Positions 1-7,396 of a DNA stretch of 11,217 nt are shown in pieces; position 1 is the first letter of the stretch; each line of letters opens with the position of its first letter. The stretch is from UMGS621 sp964468815 (GTDB taxonomy: Bacteria; Bacillota; Clostridia; Christensenellales; Borkfalkiaceae). A program made the position numbers and the translations under genes. Below the pieces are notes generated by a model. The model was not told the DNA's origin. It saw only the letters and a list, made by a program, of their open reading frames with translations, and made no database searches. The stretch spans positions 1-11,217 of the forward strand of contig CAYXWN010000046.1 in assembly GCA_964468815.1 (NCBI GenBank), in the 5' to 3' direction.

Positions 1-10
1 TTTTACCCAT
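1..10 (-). CDS. IS3-family transposase OrfA, first codons only
   Basis: The ATG at 10-8 on the minus strand is followed by GGT AAA (Met-Gly-Lys) and then the window ends. GGAGG lies 11 bases upstream, a slightly long but usable spacing. In IS3 elements OrfA carries the helix-turn-helix that binds the ends, and it is joined to OrfB (DDE catalytic domain) by -1 frameshifting. None of that can be checked here. A longer open frame crossing this end (down from base 260) uses another frame, lacks a ribosome site and is not believed. Confidence 0.45.
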
Positions 11-55
11 AAAAATATGCACCTCCAAAGTGTCTAACTTTTGGGGTGCATATCA
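1..55 (-). mobile_element. IS3-family (IS150-type) insertion sequence, left end, cut by window edge
   Basis: Read on the minus strand from base 55, the sequence starts TGATATGCACCCCAAAAG and continues TTAGACA, which resembles the 25-base terminal inverted repeats typical of the IS150 group of the IS3 family. It is followed by a Shine-Dalgarno GGAGG (26 to 22) and an ATG at 10-8 that opens Met-Gly-Lys, a common start for the small OrfA protein of this family. The element therefore points out of the window to the left, and only its tip and three codons are visible. The tip can fold into a hairpin (15-23 with 45-53, plus inner pairs) that covers the Shine-Dalgarno. The family call rests on recognition of the inverted repeat; the transposase itself is not in view. 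Confidence 0.72.
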
Positions 56-78
56 TTTTCAATCGGCTTTTTAACCTC

Positions 79-107
79 TTGCTTTTTTTCTCTTTTTTTG
101 ATATAGT
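79..107 (+). promoter_or_regulatory. Probable sigma-A promoter of cls-rhaM
   Basis: TTGCTT (79-84) and TATAGT (102-107) are separated by 17 bases, which fits a sigma-A promoter with the start of transcription near 114. It lies outside the insertion sequence, so the IS probably has not removed the native promoter of cls, although it may have removed upstream control sites. A small AAAAGC/GCTTTT hairpin (112-129) follows in the leader. Confidence 0.55.
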
Positions 108-150
108 AATAAAAAGCGAAACGGCTTTTACGCCGACCGCGGGAGCACTT

Positions 151-1683
151 ATGAAATTTTGGAGATTGGTATTCAGCAGACTGTCGATCATCTGTTTATG
201 TCTTCTCTTACAGTTGATTCTGTTCTTTTCGTTCACGCTGTATTTAACCGAATTTTTCATTCCCTATCAAATCACGTCCATTCTCATCGGAATCGCCGTT
301 TTATTGAAAATCATCAACACGTACGGTCCGCCCGAACATAAAATTCCTTGGATCGTTATCGTTTTAACCATGCCGTTATTCGGCGTGTTTTTGTATTTCG
401 TCTTTCACCGCAACCGTCCGAGTTTGTCCCATCGGCGCGCCTTTCAAAAAATCAAGCAACAAACCGCCGCCTACTTGGAGCAATCGCACGAGCCGCAACG
501 GCACGCAGAACAACTTTCCGCGTTGGGCGATGCGGCAGGACAAAGCAATCACCTCTACCGCGCGTTCGGAATGGGCGCATACGGTAATACCAAAAGCACG
601 TTTTTTCCAAGCGGCGATGCTTTTTGGGAATCGCTTTTAACCGACTTAAAAAAGGCAAAGCGTTTTATCTTTTTGGAATATTTTATTCTCGAAGAGGGAC
701 ACATGTGGGATGCGGTTCTTACCGTATTAAAAGAAAAAGCGCAACAGCAAGTGGACGTACGCGTGATCTACGACGATATCGGTTCGATCACGAAAGTCCC
801 AACAAAATACGACCGCACGCTGAGAAGTTACGGGATTCAATGTGTCAAATTCAATCCCTTTCACCCCATTTTATCCGCCGTTCACAACAATCGCGATCAC
901 CGCAAAATTACAGTGATCGACGGCGTTGTCGGGTATACGGGCGGCATCAATTTGGCGGACGAATACATCAATCACACACACCCGTACGGCGTATGGAACG
1001 ACGCGGCGATTCGCTTAGAGGGCGAGGGCGTTAAAAGTTTGACCGTGATGTTTTTGCAAACCTTTGATTTTTCGACAGGAAGAACGGACAACGTTGAAGA
1101 TTACGCGCCGTCAGGCGATTTTCCCTTTCACGATTGCGGTTGGGTTCAACCGTTCGGCGACGGTCCGAAACCTTGGGTGGAAGAACAAGTGGGCGAAAAC
1201 GCCTACCTCAACTTAATCAATCAAGCAAAGCACAAATTATACGTCACCACGCCTTACCTAATCGCCGATCACACGCTGTTAAACGCCTTGATTTTGGCGG
1301 CGCGGCGCGGCGTGGACGTGCGCATTATCACGCCGCATATTCCCGACAAACGCGCGGTATTTTGGCTGACGCGCTCCAACTATGCCCCGTTGATCGCCGG
1401 CGGCGTGAAAATTTACGAATACACGCCCGGGTTCATGCACGCAAAAGTTATGCTCGCGGACGACACGGCGATCGTCGGAACGATCAACCTCGATTACCGC
1501 AGTTTGGTCCATCACTTTGAATGTGGGGTATGGTTACACCGCACGCCGTGCATTTTGGATATCGCGGAAAATTTTCAAACGCTCTTCGCGGAATCCGCTT
1601 TACAGACGGAAGAGAGCGCGAAACTCTCTTTCCCCACACGCTTGGTCACCAGTTTGATTAAAATATTCGCCATATTATTTTAA
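151..1683 (+). CDS. cls: Cardiolipin synthase (phospholipase D family)
   Basis: A 510-residue membrane enzyme that condenses two phosphatidylglycerol molecules into cardiolipin and glycerol, at the usual length for bacterial Cls. Three hydrophobic segments lie near residues 11-34, 39-56 and 66-86; the last follows the motif PEHKIPW typical of the PLDc_N domain. Two HKD catalytic motifs are intact: H250-x-K252-x4-D257 (HRKITVID) and H430-x-K432-x4-D437 (HAKVMLAD), each followed by the usual G-[GT]-x-N. The ATG at 151 is chosen because GGGAG sits five bases upstream; the same frame is open back to base 46, but that extension runs through the promoter and has no ribosome site. rhaM starts 29 bases after the stop, so the two are probably cotranscribed. 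The family is certain; whether this is the main or a sporulation-linked cardiolipin synthase cannot be told. Confidence 0.95.
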   Translation: MKFWRLVFSRLSIICLCLLLQLILFFSFTLYLTEFFIPYQITSILIGIAVLLKIINTYGPPEHKIPWIVIVLTMPLFGVFLYFVFHRNRPSLSHRRAFQKIKQQTAAYLEQSHEPQRHAEQLSALGDAAGQSNHLYRAFGMGAYGNTKSTFFPSGDAFWESLLTDLKKAKRFIFLEYFILEEGHMWDAVLTVLKEKAQQQVDVRVIYDDIGSITKVPTKYDRTLRSYGIQCVKFNPFHPILSAVHNNRDHRKITVIDGVVGYTGGINLADEYINHTHPYGVWNDAAIRLEGEGVKSLTVMFLQTFDFSTGRTDNVEDYAPSGDFPFHDCGWVQPFGDGPKPWVEEQVGENAYLNLINQAKHKLYVTTPYLIADHTLLNALILAARRGVDVRIITPHIPDKRAVFWLTRSNYAPLIAGGVKIYEYTPGFMHAKVMLADDTAIVGTINLDYRSLVHHFECGVWLHRTPCILDIAENFQTLFAESALQTEESAKLSFPTRLVTSLIKIFAILF

Positions 1684-1712
1684 CGTAATCGAACATAAAA
1701 GGAGGAAACGAT

Positions 1713-2030
1713 ATGGAACGGTACGCTTGGAAAGGCAGAATCAAAGAAGGAAAAAAGGCAGAATACGTTCGTCGGCACGACGAAATTTGGCAAGAAATGA
1801 AAGAAGCTCTGAAAGAAGCCGGCATCTCGAACTATTCGATTTGGTATATCGACGACGAATTGTTCGGCTACTACGAATGTGAAAAGGGCATCGCATACGC
1901 CGCGCAAATGCAGGCAACCAGCCCGATCGTCGCAAAATGGGACGCCTACATGAAAGATATTTTGATCATGGATCGCGATCCCGTTACGGGCGCGCAACCG
2001 CTGTTGGAAGAAGTTTTTTATCTGGAATAA
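1713..2030 (+). CDS. rhaM: L-rhamnose mutarotase
   Basis: A 105-residue protein, the same length class as E. coli RhaM (104). It interconverts the alpha and beta anomers of L-rhamnose in the cytoplasm. Family landmarks are aligned at the same positions as in E. coli RhaM: Y18, R20-R21-H22 (catalytic His) and W26, then the paired hydrophobic core, and the closing signature EVFYL at residues 100-104. A strong AAAAGGAGG ends seven bases before the ATG. The gene follows cls by 29 bases and is closed by two terminators, so it looks like the last gene of a cls-rhaM unit rather than part of a rhamnose catabolic operon (no rhaA, rhaB or rhaD in view). A GH78-type rhamnosidase gene lies 2.9 kb downstream on the same strand and would supply its substrate. 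Confidence in the family is high; the physiological link is inferred. Confidence 0.93.
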   Translation: MERYAWKGRIKEGKKAEYVRRHDEIWQEMKEALKEAGISNYSIWYIDDELFGYYECEKGIAYAAQMQATSPIVAKWDAYMKDILIMDRDPVTGAQPLLEEVFYLE

Positions 2031-2049
2031 CAAACGCAGCAAAACTCAC

Positions 2050-2097
2050 GTGCCTTAATATTAAATTAAAATTTTTTAGAATTAAGGTACATTTTTT
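2050..2097 (+). terminator. Rho-independent terminator after rhaM (first of two)
   Basis: A 10-bp stem (2050-2059 with 2081-2090, one G-U pair) closes an AT-rich loop of 21 bases and is followed by a run of six Ts (2092-2097). The stem begins 19 bases after the rhaM stop. Confidence 0.6.
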
Positions 2098-2101
2098 AAC
2101 G

Positions 2102-2130
2102 ACGCGCTTTTCAAAACAGCGCGTTTTTTT
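2102..2130 (+). terminator. Second terminator before spoIIE
   Basis: ACGCGC (2102-2107) pairs with GCGCGT (2119-2124), followed directly by a T run to 2130. Placed in tandem with the previous hairpin, it should isolate spoIIE from cls-rhaM transcription. Confidence 0.7.
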
Positions 2131-2194
2131 CTTACCCCGTCTACAAAATAAGACGAATTTCCGCACGATCCGTGTCTTTTCTCCGTATTATTTT

Positions 2195-2203
2195 TGATAC
2201 AAT
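2195..2203 (+). promoter_or_regulatory. Extended -10 promoter candidate for spoIIE
   Basis: TGATACAAT (2195-2203) is an extended -10 element (TG-n-TACAAT). The hexamer 17 bases upstream (2175-2180, TCTTTT) is a poor -35, as expected for an activator-dependent promoter. AGACGAA at 2151-2157 matches six of the seven positions of a Spo0A box (TGNCGAA). In Bacillus spoIIE is driven by sigma-A plus phosphorylated Spo0A, which agrees with this layout, but the box is short and could be chance. Confidence 0.4.
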
Positions 2204-2226
2204 CGAGTTATCGGAGAGGTGTCGTC

Positions 2227-4485
2227 ATGAATTTCAGAAAAACGGATTGGAAAAACGTAATCGAATATTTGGTATATTTCGGAGGCTTTACTCTTTTTAA
2301 CGCCGTAACGGGAAGTCCGACGCTCTTTTCGGCGGCGCTTTTGGCGGCGGCGTTGTATTTCGGGAAATCCGTCGTCGTAACACCCGTCTTTTTTCTTCTT
2401 TCCTTTTTGCCGTACGGTGCATTCGACTTACTGCTCCCGGCGGCGATCGCCGCGGCGGTTTTCGTCGTTATTTTCTTGATTTACCGCCGTTTTCATATTT
2501 TACCGAAAGGAGAATTGCTCCTTTACGTTCTGTTTTCGCTCGTCGGGTACGTGTTGATCGGCGAAAAAGACTATCTGTTTAAGATCATCGTTTCCATGAT
2601 AACGGCGGCGTTTTCCCTCGTTTGCGTCGTCGCCGTCAAATTGATTCTCACAAAGGGACTGAAAGCCAAACCTGCCTACGACGAATTGATCTGCCTCGGC
2701 TTATTCTCCCTTTTCTTGGGGTTGGGCGTTACCAACGCGCTCGGAGAAGGCTTTTGGCGCATGATCTCCGCGACGTTGATCCTCTACGCGGTCTATCTTC
2801 TAAAAGAAGGTTCGGGCGGCATGGTTTCCGCCGTATTGGCATTATCGCTTACAACCGCAAGCGGCGATTTGAGTTACGTCGGCGTATACTTGATTTGGTG
2901 TCTTGCCGCCGCATGCGTCATGCCCTTTTCCCGTTACTTGGCGGCGATTGCGCTGCTGCTGAGCGATCTCGTTCTCTACTTCGCCTTCCCCCTCTACCAA
3001 GGATACGGCTATCTCGAAATGCTTCTTTTGCCGGCAGGGTGTCTTGTCTTTATCGTTACCCCGACCAAATTTTTAGAAAAAATCAAAGATCAAATCGCCG
3101 CTTTCCGCGAAAAACAACTCGTTCGTCAAACCATCAACCGCAACCGCGCGATGTTATCCAACCGTCTGTACGAAATATCCACCGTCTTTTTGGAAATGGG
3201 AAATATCTTTCAAGCGTTCAAGCGGCACGTAATGAACGAAGAAAAAGCGCGTACGCACATCGCCGAACGGCTGAGCGCGGATATCTGCCGCGAATGTGAA
3301 AATTACAAACGCTGCAAGCAGAAAAAAATCCCCTCCTCCGCCGTTTTGGAAAAACTCGCGGAGATCGGCATCGCAAAGGGGCGCGTTTCTTTTATTGATT
3401 TGCCGAAAGAACTTGCCGAACAATGTATTCATGCAAACAATTTGATCTTCTTTCTCAATAAGCAACTCGCCGAATATCGCTCTTATATTCTCGAAAGCAT
3501 GAATCTGGACGTCGGAAGACAGTTGATCGGCGCACAAGCGATCGGTATTTCGGAAATTCTGAACGGACTTGCGATCGAAACCGCTCAAACGTTGAAATTC
3601 CAAGGAAAATTAGAAAAAGCACTCGCAGCGGCACTCGCACAAAAGGGCTTTTTCCCGTCCGAACTTCTCATCTACGGAGAGGGAGAGCGGACGGAAATCT
3701 CTATGATTTTGCCCAATCGGGAAATCCCCTTAAAGTTGTTCTGCGACGCGGTAAGCGCGGCAGTCGGAACGGACATGACCGTCTGCGAAAAAGCAAACGT
3801 CACCGAAAGCAAAATCTTCGTCACCCTGCGACATTCTCCGCGTTACGACGCCGTATTCGGCATTTCGCACGGACGAAAAGACGGCTCTGCCGTCAGCGGC
3901 GACACCCATTCCGTCATGCGAATCAGCCCTGACCGCTTTCTCGTTGCGCTGTCGGACGGCATGGGAAGCGGCGAATACGCGGAAAGCGTTTCGGGCGCGA
4001 CGCTTTCGTTAATCGAAAGTTTTTATCGCGCCGGCATGAACGGCGAATTGATCTTAAACACCGTCAACAAGGTTCTCGCAGTCAATACGGAGGACAGTTT
4101 TTCCGCGTTGGACATCGGCGTTATCGACCTCGCCTCTCTTCGCGCGGATTTTATCAAGTTCGGCGCACCGTTCGGCTTTATCATTACGGCGGACGGAATC
4201 CGCCTCGTAGAGGGGAACTCCCTTCCTCTCGGCATTTTAGAGGACTTAAAACCGGAAATCTCCTCCGTTACGCTTGCCCCCAACGATATGCTGGTGTTTT
4301 TCTCGGACGGCATTTCGGACGCATACCGGTCTTCTTCCGAAATGATCGACTTTCTGCGCACGTTACCTGCAAAAAATCCGCAAAATCTGGCAGACGAAAT
4401 TCTGAGCCATGCAATCGCCTTAGAGGGCGGCGCGAAAAAAGACGACATGACCGTCCTTTGCGTCCGCGTATTCGCGCGCAAATAA
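2227..4485 (+). CDS. spoIIE: Stage II sporulation protein E, PP2C-type serine phosphatase
   Basis: SpoIIE dephosphorylates the anti-anti-sigma factor SpoIIAA at the polar septum, which releases sigma-F in the forespore; it also binds FtsZ. The 752-residue product is somewhat shorter than B. subtilis SpoIIE (827). Residues about 10-280 are a polytopic membrane domain with many hydrophobic helices. The middle region has a long coiled segment from about 285 and a cysteine cluster CRECENYKRC (C354, C357, C363) typical of the family. The C-terminal PP2C domain keeps its metal-binding acids: VSGD (D559), SDGMGSG (D577), SDGISD (D694) and KKDDMT (D739-D740). The ATG at 2227 follows GGAGAGGT by about five bases; an in-frame codon at 2194 lies over the promoter and is rejected. 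It is a stand-alone gene between two terminators and a long gap. Its presence implies an endospore-forming lineage. Confidence 0.95.
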   Translation: MNFRKTDWKNVIEYLVYFGGFTLFNAVTGSPTLFSAALLAAALYFGKSVVVTPVFFLLSFLPYGAFDLLLPAAIAAAVFVVIFLIYRRFHILPKGELLLYVLFSLVGYVLIGEKDYLFKIIVSMITAAFSLVCVVAVKLILTKGLKAKPAYDELICLGLFSLFLGLGVTNALGEGFWRMISATLILYAVYLLKEGSGGMVSAVLALSLTTASGDLSYVGVYLIWCLAAACVMPFSRYLAAIALLLSDLVLYFAFPLYQGYGYLEMLLLPAGCLVFIVTPTKFLEKIKDQIAAFREKQLVRQTINRNRAMLSNRLYEISTVFLEMGNIFQAFKRHVMNEEKARTHIAERLSADICRECENYKRCKQKKIPSSAVLEKLAEIGIAKGRVSFIDLPKELAEQCIHANNLIFFLNKQLAEYRSYILESMNLDVGRQLIGAQAIGISEILNGLAIETAQTLKFQGKLEKALAAALAQKGFFPSELLIYGEGERTEISMILPNREIPLKLFCDAVSAAVGTDMTVCEKANVTESKIFVTLRHSPRYDAVFGISHGRKDGSAVSGDTHSVMRISPDRFLVALSDGMGSGEYAESVSGATLSLIESFYRAGMNGELILNTVNKVLAVNTEDSFSALDIGVIDLASLRADFIKFGAPFGFIITADGIRLVEGNSLPLGILEDLKPEISSVTLAPNDMLVFFSDGISDAYRSSSEMIDFLRTLPAKNPQNLADEILSHAIALEGGAKKDDMTVLCVRVFARK

Positions 4486-4867
4486 CGCGCTCATTCTCCT
4501 CTATTCCTGTCGATTCCACGCATTTTCTCCATAACGAACCGTTTTCGATTCTCCGAATCTTTTATTGCTTTGAGGAATGATTCGGAATACGATAAACGAA
4601 CTTATACAAACGACTAACAACACACGCATTGCTTGTTTTCTCTTTTCCCCGAAATCAAAAAACAATCTATTGATTTAGGGAATTATTTTTATAAACAACG
4701 TATGCTTTCACAAGTTTAAAATTCTTCTTACGTAAGATCTCTCCTAAAAAGAGTGCTCCGCGGCAAATTACCGCGGAGCGTTCTTTATTTGGGAGAATTA
4801 TACTATTAAGTACTACAAAAGTTCATATAAATCTATGGTAAAATAATGTACTTTCTTTGAGGAATAC
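4486..4867. other. Gene-free gap between spoIIE and GH78 gene
   Basis: No open frame with a ribosome site and no tRNA-like fold was found. It contains a short GATTC/GAATC hairpin followed by four Ts (4547-4563), which may weakly end spoIIE transcription, an isolated 12-base perfect palindrome TCTTACGTAAGA (4726-4737) that could be an operator, and the strong hairpin described separately at 4748-4786. Confidence 0.5.
4748..4790. terminator. Strong bidirectional hairpin, copy 1
   Basis: AAAGAGTGCTCCGCGG (4748-4763) pairs with 4771-4786 across a 7-base loop; as RNA read rightward all 16 positions pair, two of them G-U. Ts follow on both strands, so it can terminate either direction. A near-identical copy sits at 7289-7327, on the other side of the GH78 gene. 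Confidence 0.75.
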
Positions 4868-4896
4868 TTGTTTTTCCCGAAGAATTCTGCTATAAT
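4868..4896 (+). promoter_or_regulatory. Sigma-A promoter of the GH78 gene
   Basis: TTGTTT (4868-4873), a 17-base spacer and TATAAT (4891-4896) preceded by TGC, so an extended -10. Transcription should begin near 4903, leaving a leader of about 28 bases to the ATG at 4931. No convincing Shine-Dalgarno is seen before either candidate start (4931 or 4948). Confidence 0.7.
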
Positions 4897-4930
4897 ACCT
4901 ATAAAAATTTATATTTTATTGAGTATAATC

Positions 4931-7053
4931 ATGCAACATATCGAACAATGGATCGGTCTTTCGCCGACACTCTATCCGGAAAGCAGAAGCAATATTTACA
5001 GCGGATTTTCCTATACCGACAAGTGTCAATATATCGTGGCAGAATTTCAAAAAAATACATTTTCCCATCGAATATTTTACGCGCGGAGTTACGTTTCAGC
5101 GGCGACACGTCTTTCCAATTTTTCTGCAATGACAAATTCATCGCAACGGGACCTCCCTGTGTCGGCGGTGATTTCATCGGCAATGAAACTCCGAGAGAAA
5201 ATTTTTACGCTTATGAAACCGTACTCGACCCTCATATAAATACGTTAAATTTTTTTGCACGCGTTCAAATGATCCCCTATCAAATCTGCGAATACTCAAA
5301 AGGGCAAGGAGGATTTATGCTCTCGGCGATATTGACGTTTGCAGACGGTTCGCAAAAGCAAATTTTCACAGATCAAACGTGGCTCGTTCGCAAAAACAAT
5401 GCGTATTCAAATCCGTGCCGTTACGATGGTAGACGAGTTGCAGATCCCTATTTCCCTGCCAAAGTCCTCAAAAATATTTGGCATACACAGATCGCCCCGA
5501 TTCCCGTTCGCGAAGAATATACGTTGCCATTTAAAAACGACCGTTCAACAGTGACGCCGGGGGAAGAAAAAGTCGTCCGATTGGAATTTGATAAAATTTG
5601 GAGCGGTTTTGTGCAAGTAAACGTCATCGCGCAAGGCGAAGTCGCGGTAACGCTCCTTTGCCGAGAACTTAACGAATCGTCGGTACAGAAAGAAGAACTC
5701 GTCTTTTCGCATATCGAAGAATACCGTAGTTTTTGTTTGCAAAGTGTAGGCAATATTACCGCCGTAATCAAAAACAATTCCGCAATGGACGCTGAGGTTC
5801 GCATTGCTTTTCTGATCACCCATTACCCTATTACAACGGAAGTTGAAACCATAACAAGCGATCCCGACTTCAATGCCGTATTGCAAACATGTAAACACAC
5901 CTTGAAAATTTGCCGTCAAACGCACCATTTGGACAGTCCGAAACATTGCGAGCCGTTGGCTTGTACGGGAGATTACTACATTGAAAGTTTAATGACTCTT
6001 TTCGCCTTCGGGGATATGCGCCTTGCCGAATTCGATTTATTGCGTACGGCAGTTACGCTCGAAAGAGAAAACGGAAGACTCTTTCACACATCTTATAGTC
6101 TGATCTGGGTAAAAATGCTTTACGACGTATATATGTTTACAGGCAACATCACGCTTTTACAAACGTGTCAAAAAGCACTCGTTTGGCTCTTGAATCGTTT
6201 CGATACCTATCTCGGCGAAAACGGTTTAATTGAAAATCCGCCCGATTATCTATTTATCGATTGGATCTATATCGACGGTTACTCCATGCACCATCCGCCG
6301 AAAGCATTAGGTCAAACTTGTTTAAATATGTTTTATTTCGGGGCATTGGACGCCGCAACTAAAATTTTTATCTGCTTGAATGATCCGCAAAATGCTCATG
6401 TCTACGATAAAAAGAAAGAATGTCTGCGCGTAGCAATCAACAATTTGCTGTTCGATCGCCCAAAAGGCATCTATTTCGAGGGATTAAACACCCCGACGAA
6501 GAAAAATTTGATTGGGTTTTGGATGCCTGAAAACACACAAAAACGTTATTACTTAAAGCATTCCAATATACTCGCAGCCTATTTCGGCATTTGCGACGAC
6601 AAGACGGCAAAATCGCTCGTCGACAAACTCCTTTCCGATCAAATCAAAGGCGACTGCCAACCTTATTTTCTGCATTACCTTTTAGAAGCCGTATATCGTT
6701 TAGATTTACGTGAAAAATATACGCTAAAAATACTGGAATTGTGGAAACCGAAAATAAAAGAATGTTCCAAAGGCTTGGTCGAAGGCTTTGTTCCCCCCGA
6801 ACCGACCTATTCCTTTGACCACAGCCACGCTTGGGGCGGCACACCGCTCTATTCTCTTCCCAAAGCGTTATCGGGATTGGAAATTCTCGCACCGGGTATG
6901 AAAAAAATCCGACTTTCGCCAAACTTATTGGGATTAAAGTATGCAACCGTAGAGATTCTTACTCCTTATGGGAAAGTAATCTGCAAAATGGAGAACGGAA
7001 AAACACCGGAAATCACTTACCCCGATACAATAAAATGCGATATTTTATCTTAA
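4931..7053 (+). CDS. GH78 family alpha-L-rhamnosidase-type protein, with apparent -1 frameshift at an A7 run
   Basis: GH78 enzymes are inverting hydrolases that cleave terminal alpha-L-rhamnose. The frame from 4948 to 7053 (701 codons) carries an N-terminal beta-sandwich lectin-like part (AELRFSGDTSFQFFCNDKF, about 5080-5135), then the (alpha/alpha)6 barrel. In the barrel the motif DSPKHCEPLACTGD (5932-5973) matches the family DCPQRDERLGWTGD; Asp (5932), Glu (5950, general acid) and Asp (5971) are kept, while the usual aromatic/Arg positions differ. A C-terminal Glu in LVEGF (6781) is a likely general base, and SHAWGGTP (6823 on) precedes the beta-sandwich cap. The ATG at 4948 gives an N-terminus without homology. 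The ATG at 4931, in the other frame, gives a convincing start (WIGLSPTLYPE, then YIVAEFQK) that joins the main frame smoothly at the A run 5049-5055, giving about 707 residues. No signal peptide, so it is probably cytoplasmic. Substrate is not determined; divergence in the active-site motif leaves room for a related activity. Confidence 0.8.
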
Positions 7054-7067
7054 TAACGATCCTTTCC

Positions 7068-7099
7068 AAAGGCAGCCGAATAAAAGCGTCTGCCTTTTT
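7068..7099 (+). terminator. Terminator of the GH78 gene
   Basis: AAAGGCAG (7068-7075) pairs with CTGCCTTT (7090-7097), followed by further Ts to 7099. It begins 15 bases after the stop codon. Confidence 0.75.
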
Positions 7100-7153
7100 C
7101 ATATACGGAGAGTGCCATCCTTGCGGTCCTTAAATATTCTTCATTACGACGTT

Positions 7154-7216
7154 CTCCTATTTGCTTTTCTCAATGCGGTTGCGAACCTCATTCCGTTTAG
7201 CACATAGGAGTTTTTT
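7154..7216 (+). repeat. Nested palindromic element ending in a T run, possible small structured RNA or terminator
   Basis: An outer stem pairs CTCCTATTTGC (7154-7164) with GCACATAGGAG (7200-7210), 10 of 11 positions. An inner stem-loop lies at 7172-7192: AATG/CATT, one mismatch, then GGTT/AACC around GCG. TTTTTT (7211-7216) follows, so on the plus strand it could act as an elaborate terminator. It sits beyond the GH78 terminator and has no gene of its own. Confidence 0.5.
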
Positions 7217-7254
7217 GTATACGCTTTACCATTGAATCTAAAACTTTTTTGGTG

Positions 7255-7279
7255 CCACCGGCATTGCCGGTGGTTTTTT
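7255..7279 (+). terminator. Rho-independent terminator
   Basis: CCACCGGC (7255-7262), loop ATT, GCCGGTGG (7266-7273), then six Ts. A textbook plus-strand terminator, although no gene immediately precedes it; it may belong with the nested palindrome at 7154-7216. Confidence 0.75.
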
Positions 7280-7288
7280 CTTTTATAA

Positions 7289-7327
7289 AAAGAGTGCTCC
7301 GCGGCAATTTTCCGCGGAGCACTCTTT
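7289..7327. terminator. Strong bidirectional hairpin, copy 2
   Basis: A perfect 16-bp inverted repeat (7289-7304 with 7312-7327) around a 7-base loop, flanked by Ts in both reading directions. Its left arm is identical to that of the hairpin at 4748, and the right arm differs at two bases. It is suited to separate the rightward GH78 transcript from leftward transcription. Confidence 0.75.
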
Positions 7328-7331
7328 ATTG

Positions 7332-7371
7332 TATAGTAAAACCACGCCATAGTGGCGGTGGTTTTACTATA
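7332..7371. repeat. Long inverted repeat
   Basis: TATAGTAAAACCACGCC (7332-7348) pairs with 7354-7371 across a 5-base loop with a single bulged base. It lies four bases after the preceding hairpin and ends at the first base of the next. No T run, so probably not a terminator. Confidence 0.6.
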
Positions 7372-7396
7372 AAGGAGCGAAAAAATTCGCTCCTTT
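7371..7396. repeat. Perfect 11-bp inverted repeat
   Basis: AAAGGAGCGAA (7371-7381) and TTCGCTCCTTT (7386-7396) around AAAA. It contains a GGAG core in each strand. It is the last of six hairpins crowded into 330 bases (7068-7396). Confidence 0.6.

Noticed and set aside
3..260. An 85-codon minus-strand frame at the left edge
   Set aside because: It crosses the IS end and the cls promoter and start, and it uses a frame other than the OrfA start, which has a proper GGAGG.
4948..5048. N-terminus of the GH78 gene beginning at 4948
   Set aside because: About 34 codons in this frame show no GH78 resemblance and have no ribosome site, while the other frame from 4931 gives a family-like start. It is kept only as the alternative if the frame change proves wrong.
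7172..7192. GGTTCGCAACC on the minus strand, resembling a tRNA T arm
   Set aside because: No acceptor stem, anticodon arm or D arm at suitable distances; it is the inner part of a nested palindrome.
7144..7350. A 68-codon minus-strand frame after the GH78 gene
   Set aside because: It runs through three hairpins, including two terminators, and has no ribosome site. Its open frame follows from the palindromic repeats.
7068..7396. CRISPR-like array
   Set aside because: The repeated elements are unlike one another and palindromic, with no regular direct repeats or spacers and no cas genes.
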